In this document: positions 57,703-64,000 of the stretch, in pieces
Position numbering within the stretch: the first letter of the stretch is position 1
Layout of the letters: the number at the start of each line of letters is the position of its first letter
Assembly (NCBI GenBank): GCA_015847255.1
Contig: JADLZK010007778.1
Location: 744,001-808,000, forward strand
Source: Hyparrhenia diplandra
Lineage: Eukaryota > Streptophyta > Magnoliopsida > Poales > Poaceae
Reading direction: 5' to 3'
DNA: 64,000 nt
Notes under the pieces: generated by a model
Databases searched by the model: none
The model's input: only the letters and a program-made list of their open reading frames with translations
Told to the model about the DNA's origin: nothing
Position numbers and translations under genes: made by a program

Positions 57703-58704
57703 ATGGGGCGGAATGACAAAGACGCGCCCGAGACTTCGACGACGCCGAGCGTCCCCATGACCTCCCTCGCCGCATCCGAGGAGGAGACCACCACCGTGTT
57801 GGAGGTACGACATTTGGTTGGGACAACCAATTCATGGGCTGGCTCACTCACATGGTTAAGGACAAGTAGGACTACCAAATGGGCTGGCTCAACTAATTTT
57901 GGGCTCGTTGGCCCACTGAGAATTATGGTGAGGCCACTCACCTACACTCCTTCCGCCGCCAACTGACCGAGCTGCTTCCCAACTCTTCTCTACAGTACAG
58001 AGAGGGCGACTTCCAGGCGACCAACGTCCCGCTGCCGGATTCACCGGTTCTCCCTTGCCTCCGGTGACCTCTGTGTCGCCGGTGAGCAGGGGGAGCTGGG
58101 GATCCGGTAGTGGTTATATATATATCCCCTACTATTAGGATAGATCTAGATAGGTTAGGGTTGGATTATCTCCCGGTTAGGGTTGGATTATCTCCCGGTT
58201 AGGGCTGGATTATCTCCTCCTGAGATCTACTGGCGTAGACCAAGTTGGTGGTCAGCAAGTTCAGATGCTGGTCATTGTGTATGTGGTGCTTGTCGGTGTC
58301 TTCTGCACGAGTTCTTCATCGATGAGTTTTTCTCGGCTGCATCCTTACGTGTCGATGTGTGAATCCTCTTTGTTCATCACTGCGCCGGCGACATCCATGA
58401 CTTATATGGGAGCGTCTACTTCGTCTTCCACGACAAGGTTGATGTCCGGAGGAGGCTTGGTGGATCTACCGGTGATGATGTTGGGACATCCACCAGAATT
58501 TTGACCCTCCAAGGTGCTTCTACTGACTGGGACTTCCTTGTGAGGTTAGTTATCCACCATCCCATGTGTATGGGTTGGTGTTCATTGACCGCCCTTGTGG
58601 GTTTCTTTGTTCATCGATTGGGATTGGCTGGTGAAGCAACCGGCATTTGTTCCCGACGAGGAGACGACTTTTGGCCGTTCGCTAGTGCGTTCAATGCAAC
58701 ACGC
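57703..58704 (+). pseudogene. Transcript-like block of unknown origin, part 1
   Basis: A moderately GC-rich stretch with open pieces at 57703-57966, 58265-58504 and 58501-58806. I recognise no domain in these. Together with 59379-59642, which ends in a poly(A) tract after an AATAAA, it looks like a retroposed transcript or LINE-type copy. The hAT element at 58713-59370 interrupts it. Confidence 0.3.
58153..58218. repeat. Three tandem 22-bp units
   Basis: GGTTAGGGTTGGATTATCTC plus CC twice without change (58153-58174, 58175-58196), then a third copy with two differences (58197-58218). Confidence 0.95.
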
Positions 58705-58712
58705 CTTTGGTG

Positions 58713-59370
58713 CAATGGCGGAACTGGGGAGGGGCCAGCGGAGGCCATGCCCCCCCTAAACAAAAGAAAACAATTAGCCACTCTTAATCACAAAAAGGCC
58801 AAATGATTACCAGCAGTGTTGATTACCAAGAGCCCAAGTGTTGGCCCAGCAAGACGCAAAGACGTTGCTCTGTTGAGTCTTTATCCACGCACTTCATTCC
58901 GTAATAATAAATTGCAACATCGAATAGTAATATTTCTTTCTAATTTGCAGGTTGATTCGCTTTTGTTCTAACTTTTACCGGTCTCAACAAAGAACTACAG
59001 AGCGTGCATTTTCTGCGATGAAACTTGTAAAGACTAGGCTACACAACAAAATGGAAGATGGATTTTTAAGAGATAGTTTGTTACTCTATATTGAGAGAGA
59101 ATTGCAATGGAGATCACGACAGATTCAATTATTGATAATTTCAACATGATGAAGAATCGTGCGGTGAAATTGAGATGAACAAGGTATATTGCTCATTTTT
59201 TGCAAACTATTCGCTTTTGTGTATTAGAATTGGACAATTAATTACTACAGTTATGACTGCCTAGCTAGAGTATGCTTGTATGGACAAAAATTTGGAAGCA
59301 ATTGTTAAATTCTTGAACAAGCGAATATAGTATGCCCCCCCTTTATTTTGTCCGCCAGTTCCGCCACTCG
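58713..59370 (+). mobile_element. Small hAT transposon (658 bp) with 8-bp target duplication
   Basis: Terminal inverted repeats CAATGGCGGAACTGG (58713-58727) and, reversed at the right end, CGAGTGGCGGAACTGG. These are flanked by a perfect 8-bp duplication CTTTGGTG (58705-58712 and 59371-59378). An 8-bp duplication and CARTGGCGG ends are typical of the plant hAT group. Only the last exon of the transposase remains, so it is an internally deleted, non-autonomous copy. Confidence 0.92.
58952..59178 (+). pseudogene. hAT transposase C-terminal dimerisation domain remnant
   Basis: Encodes a segment ending ERAFSAMKLVKTRLHNKM and then LLLYIERE, the conserved hATC dimerisation region of hAT transposases (TTF-type/ZMYM-like in plants). 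One shift at about 59120 separates it from the usual TDSIIDNFNMMK ending, after which a stop follows at 59176-59178. The N-terminal zinc finger and catalytic part are absent. Confidence 0.85.
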
Positions 59371-59378
59371 CTTTGGTG

Positions 59379-59642
59379 TGCTACTAATGGGCGTTTTAAA
59401 ATTTGAAGACTCTTTTGTCGATTTGAGAGTCGGCTATGCGCTTCATCTGGGATCTTCTTCACTGCGGGAGGTGTAGGAGAACCGGGCTGCAGCAGGAACA
59501 AGGGTCGACGACGCTTTAAAGTCGCAGAGTACTCCTAGAGGACTATACTGTAATTTTTTGTTTGTTCATGGGTGCCCAGTTAAGGGGCTGGTTGTAAAAG
59601 TTCTTTATTAATAAAATCCAACCCTTTTTTAAAAAAAAAAAA
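59379..59642 (+). other. Transcript-like block, part 2, with poly(A) end
   Basis: Continues the block left of the hAT element. AATAAA at 59611-59616 is followed 18 bases later by an A run (59631-59642). This resembles the 3' end of a reverse-transcribed mRNA or LINE. No protein is assigned. Confidence 0.45.
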
Positions 59643-60440
59643 CCCTTCAACGGTGGTAGGATGATCCATTAACAGATATATGGAGAATAATCGTAGCCCT
59701 CCTACACTACTCACACCGAAGTCTTTTTATTTCCCTCTCAAAACGATTAATTTTATATTTTTACTTCCCAAAACCATTATAGTCCAATTATTGTTTTTTC
59801 AGGAGTTTACTTCTACGGCCAATGGAATAACGAGACTCAAATTTTCAGATCCTGAAATTTCGCTTTTCTACACAAAAAAATATAATGAGATCTTCAACTT
59901 TTAACTCACTACATTTCCGTTTGAACCAAGATGACGTTGGACAAAATGGAATGAAGAAACAAGTATATGTGTCAATGTGTGCATGATAGCCGATGTAATA
60001 AACTCAAAGATGTGTGGAACCAATGATTCAACACATTTCAATAAGGCAATCTCTCTAGCTTACACACACTAAGTGACTACTAGCATTGAAACCAAGCAAG
60101 CATAGTATGTCCAAGAACGCAAGCATAGAGCAGGGAGATCATCTTGAGCCTGTCTCGCTTGAGCAGCAGCCATAAAACACATCAACATGTGATCGAGTAT
60201 TATTGTTCACCGCACATGATGAAATCATAGAAGTTGCACACGTACCATGTGAGGACTAACATGTTATGGAGGTATGGGTAACCAAGGAGCCGAGAAGCAC
60301 ACGAGGCCATACGATTGATGATGTGCCAACAAGCATTACTGACACAATGCAACAAAAAGAGAAAAGGTTGTTCCTGATGACTCTCATAACCAATTCTTTA
60401 TTGATCCTGTTGATACTCAAAATTGTCCAAGGTGATTTTG
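59643..60440. other. Intergenic, no gene recognised
   Basis: AT-rich sequence with only short ORFs (for example 59680-59904) that show no domain or motif. Confidence 0.45.
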
Positions 60441-61509
60441 AGCGTTAAGAATAAGTCACAATGTTCATGGACATCATTGAGGTCAGGTGGTGCCGCAAAA
60501 CAGAGCAAGAAATCACATGGAGAAGACGGGCGAGCCAAAGCGAGACGGCCCACTCGGCTTAGCCGATTTGGCAAGCCAGCCAGGCCGGCTTCACCTTTTA
60601 ACCCGACTTAGCTGGGTGTTCAACCGGCTAAGCCGGCTTGGCAGGCCAGGCCGCCTATTGCCCCCGAACCGACAAAGCCGGCTAGCAAAGTCGGCTAAGC
60701 CGACCAGGACAAGTTCCTCAAAAGCTAGAATGTACTTCACCATTACGTTCCTCTTGTCGCGCTGATCGAAACACATATATGGTTTGCCTTATTTGGGGTC
60801 CGGATGAATTAATTATGAATTTCAGAAGATTTCCACCTGGAATTTACTACGCCAAACCGGCTTAGCCGGGTCACCGAGGTGGCTAAGCCGGCCTGGGCTG
60901 TTTTCATCCCCTCCTAGCCCGTGTAAACCAGCTAAGCCGGCTCGAGGGGTCGGCTAAGCCGATTTTAGCCTGTTTGGGTTCCAAGTTAGGTTTTGATCTA
61001 TTTTAAACATGGGAAACTTGAGATTGCAACTTGGAGTTGTTTCCTAATGGGACAAGATCATCCCCTCTATATATATGGGAGGATCACAGCCAATTGAGTA
61101 CCCAACATCCAATCGACAAACAAATCAATCTATCAACGCCTTTACCCTAATTTTTTCCTTCGACCCTCTACAAGCTGTTCATCTCTTGATCCAACGACCA
61201 AGGACGGCGCCCTAGGCTTGCCGACCAACCTAGGGCAACCCGCCGACGCCCTTGCCCTGACGAGGCCCCCGCGGGCGAGAGATTCAGCGGCTTCTTTGCT
61301 AGTTTGCTTGGAAACTAGCCGTTCTTTGTCACGTAAGAACGATTGGTTACCCTTTGCCGGTTTGCTTGTAAACTTGCCGCTCTTCTCTGCGAAAGCGTGT
61401 TGGTTATCTGCTGCGTTCTTCGGTCCGTGGCGACTTGGGCATCCAAGGCCCTTGCTGGTGTGTGATCCGGACCATTTTCGGCGCCAACACACTTTTTGAC
61501 GACTCCGCT
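60441..61509 (+). repeat. Probable solo or truncated LTR with adjoining PBS
   Basis: The right end reads GGCGCCAACA followed by CACTTTTTGACGACTCCGCT (61491-61510), close to the PBS context TTTTTGGCGACTCCGCTGGGG seen after LTRs of several grass retrotransposons. A TATA box (CTATATATATGG) is at 61067-61078. The left edge is uncertain. The part 60550-60965 is packed with GGCTTAGCC/GGCTAAGCC palindromes. No internal domain of an element follows, so it is a truncated copy. Confidence 0.5.
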
Positions 61510-63139
61510 AGGGGAAGAAGAATTGCAGCCAAATCCACCTACCCTTGCCATATTCATAATTGATCTATTATTTCTTTTTTACGAGGTCGCTGTTGAATCT
61601 GGCCTAAGGGCAGTTGCAATTGTTGTTCCCGCATTCGACAAGGAATCAGGCTCTCAGGCCGATTGTGTTTGTCGTACTTTCCTGCGTTTTCCCAGTGGAT
61701 GCAGATTTTTGCTTGAAACATAGCGTCTGATCAGAAGCAAGCTGCATTATACGTACTGGTTGGATTACCGTGGTGCTGAACAGATTATTATTATTATATT
61801 TTTATTAAGCATATACGGAAGACTCTTTTTGGAAGCTATCACGTGGACAATACGCATGAACAAAACAGGCAATGCCGCATCCGATGAGTTCAAAAGCATG
61901 CGCCGCAACACCCTTGGCAGTGGAGCTCATGTCCAATCCTCCTGGACCTTTTACAGTGTCATACTTTTTGCATCGTTCATCTTGGCATAGTGGAGAGAAG
62001 CTAGTGTGGTTCCTGGTGCCACATTCAGTCATGTAATCGTATATGATTCTATCATCAATTACTAGACTGCTCGAATTACATGCATTCAGAAGAATACTAT
62101 ATTTATAATGATGCCAGTGCAAGTCATGGAAAACAATTAAGACTACTGTGTCCACCTTATCTCAATTTTATCGTTGCTGCTTTCCCTTTTGCTAAAGAGA
62201 TAGATTACTGGCTTCCGTCACTAGATGGATGTGAATGCTGTCTCCTAGTCGATGACTGAATGGGACATTGCAGAGGACCATACATATTTCTCTCCTTTTC
62301 ATTTGTACACAAGCTGCCGATTCCAAGACTTTTCAAGCCATGCTGAAATTCATTTTATTGAGCATCTTTGGCAACGAGGTAAAGAACAATACTGCATGAT
62401 AATATATAATAACAAATGAGGTTTGTATATAAAAACAATGTATGGCGACAGGATGATTTGAAACAAAATTACATCCTGTGTCTGAACATTATCGTTGTGT
62501 TGATCTCCTCTGTTCTCCACATGATGGCAAAGCTAGTACGCGTACATTGCTGATTTGAAGGTTTGAAGCATTGACAACGTGTCTGCTTCTGGGGCCTGTT
62601 CTGATGCATGGCTTGCTGAAGACCTTGATGATAGCTCAGTCATCTTTTGAGCCCTGTATATCTGATTGTTCGCCAAGGTCATCAGCCTGGAGATTCTCTG
62701 AGCCGGGCTATGCTTCGAATCAGACTCCTCTCAAGCACTGCTGGTTCTACCCGTAGAAGCCACTGCAGTATCATGCAACAGGTATTTGACACATATAGAT
62801 TCCAGGTGCTTCTCATACCTAAGTGATCGAACTCTCCAACCATGAAGCATCTCTGCTTATGTATTCCTATAGAAGTTGCAAATTACAACAAGCCCTGTGT
62901 CACTCGGTATATATAGGGGCATGGTGCGCACAAGTAATTTTCAGGAACAAACCAGGTGGATAATAAGGAGAGTGACCTATCAACAAGCATATGCGTGGAT
63001 GCAATGTGAGGTATCTGGCAATGATTTATGTCATCTGTTCTTTTTCTTTTATGTCGTGAGCCCACACAAAAGCTCAGTGCAGAGCTGCAGTCCAGAACGT
63101 TACTGCAGAAGCAATTAACATAACTCGATCTACTTAATA
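61510..63139. other. Intergenic, no gene recognised
   Basis: Several short ORFs occur on both strands: 61805-62155 minus (116 aa), 62571-62756 plus (61 aa) and 62883-63275 minus. None has a recognisable domain, start context or neighbouring exon. A TATATATAGG at 62908-62917 is a possible but unsupported promoter. Confidence 0.45.
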
Positions 63140-64000
63140 CACTACAGGAATCCGCTTCTTTGCCGAGTGCAAAAGAATTTTGCCGAGTGGCAAAAAGTCG
63201 GGCACTCGGCAAAGAGGCTCTTTTTCCGAGTGCCAAACTACGCCCTCGGTAAAGGGTTATTTGCGAGTGCAACACCGTCGGCGAAGTTTAGCACTCGGCA
63301 AACCATATTTTCACCGAGTGCTTAGCCCTCGGCAAAACTTACCACTCGGCAAACAATAACAGAGCCAAACGGCCACGTTGTCCGTTAACTTTGCCGAGTG
63401 CCCAACGTTAGCCACTCGGCAAACTAGGACCCTTTGCCGAGTGCCACTTGTTTAGGCACTCGGCAAAATATTTGGTTGCCGAGTGTCCCCTTGGCACTTT
63501 CGGCAAACGATTATTTTTTTTTTTGATTTTTCGTCCTATATTTTTTGTGTGGCATAAGTACAGTAGTTACATGTCATGTGGAAAATTTAGGACAATTTGA
63601 AGTAGTTTTGCTATATTTCATGAATTATTTGTATTTCCTTGCATTTTCTGGGCCACTCCAAATTTGAACTGCAGCTACATGAAATAATGGAATGCGCTGA
63701 TTCGAAAAATGTTATTCATGATGTTTGGCGTATGTTTAGGCTCAATCCAGGGACTCGCGAAATTAAGAACATTTATGTGTCGGAACATGACGAAGTTACG
63801 TGCGGGAAAGGTGTTTTTAAATTCTATAAAATCCAAACAAATTTCAAAAAAACACGAAACTTGGCGAGGTGTCTTGTCATCTCATGAGGAGGCTGTGGAA
63901 AAAAATTTGAAAAAGTTTTCGAGCAAGTTGTGACGTCGGATGCTTGAAACCCAGACATCGTCATGTTCCGACACATAAATGTTCTTAATTTCGCACGAGT
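63140..64000 (+). mobile_element. 5' end of a CACTA transposon, running out of the window
   Basis: Terminus CACTACAGGAATCCGC at 63140, preceded by ATA (likely one copy of a 3-bp duplication). A dense subterminal array of TTTGCCGAGTG / CACTCGGCAAA in alternating orientation occupies 63160-63510. This is the classic CACTA arrangement for transposase binding. The interior begins at about 63515 with an AT-rich stretch and a 36-bp inverted repeat. No transposase is reached within the window. Confidence 0.9.
63758..63993. repeat. 36-bp perfect inverted repeat in the CACTA element
   Basis: Arms 63758-63793 and 63958-63993 are exact reverse complements, starting CGAAATTAAGAACATTTATG, with a 164-bp spacer. 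Beyond a 2-base difference the match continues with ACTCG to the window edge. Confidence 0.95.

Noticed and set aside
61805..62155. Minus-strand 116-aa ORF as a gene
   Set aside because: No recognisable domain, splice partner or promoter; no composition signal beyond chance.
62571..62756. 61-aa plus-strand ORF ending HCWFYP as a terminal exon
   Set aside because: Attractive amino acid use, but no upstream exon or family could be identified.

Overview
This is plant nuclear DNA, almost certainly from a grass. The evidence is chromodomain-bearing Ty3/gypsy elements, a Tat-lineage gypsy element, CACTA transposons with the grass subterminal motif TTTGCCGAGTG, a Stowaway MITE, an Au-SINE-like tail, and an Xa21/FLS2-type (LRR-XII) receptor kinase with the intron expected of that family. 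About 49 kb of the 64 kb is stacked retrotransposons. Only one ordinary host gene is convincing, the receptor kinase at 52218-55636. I found no tRNA, rRNA, CRISPR or prokaryotic feature.

Layout. (1) 1-1905: a decayed Ty1/copia fragment (+). (2) 1906-7883: a truncated gypsy element 'B' (-) with gag remains, an unusual leader ORF, a PBS and a 3.5 kb LTR. (3) 7891-48608: one set of nested insertions. The outermost element 'E' (-) is a short LTR retrotransposon of about 3.3 kb with a gag-like ORF but no pol. Its 3' LTR (7891-8434 plus 17040-17132) is split by gypsy element 'A' (+, 8435-17039), whose integrase region holds a 257-bp Stowaway MITE. E's gag is split by gypsy element 'C' (-, 18945-47758). 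The 3' LTR of C is split by 'D' (+, 19114-33313), a 14.2 kb Tat-lineage element with dual RNase H, tandem arrays and an antisense ORF. The insertion order is readable: E first, then A and C into E, D into C, and the MITE into A.

(4) 48609-52150: half of a MITE and nested CACTA-type non-autonomous elements. (5) 52218-55636: an LRR receptor-like kinase with a non-RD kinase domain and one 99-bp intron, broken only by two single-T insertions in T runs. (6) 55637-64000: intergenic DNA with a SINE tail, a 658-bp hAT element with a perfect 8-bp target duplication, a poly(A)-tailed transcript-like block, a solo LTR-like segment rich in CCGGCTTAGCCGG palindromes, and the start of a CACTA element that runs off the window.

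No retrotransposon here looks coding-competent, since all ORFs carry stops or shifts. Some of that damage may be sequence error. Paired LTR copies disagree repeatedly in the same way (CAG against CGAG), and many frameshifts are single-base gains in homopolymers. The most unusual items are the leader ORFs in B and C, the apparently spliced antisense ORF and dimeric tandem array in D, the gag-only element E, and element A missing its 5' LTR exactly at the primer-binding site.
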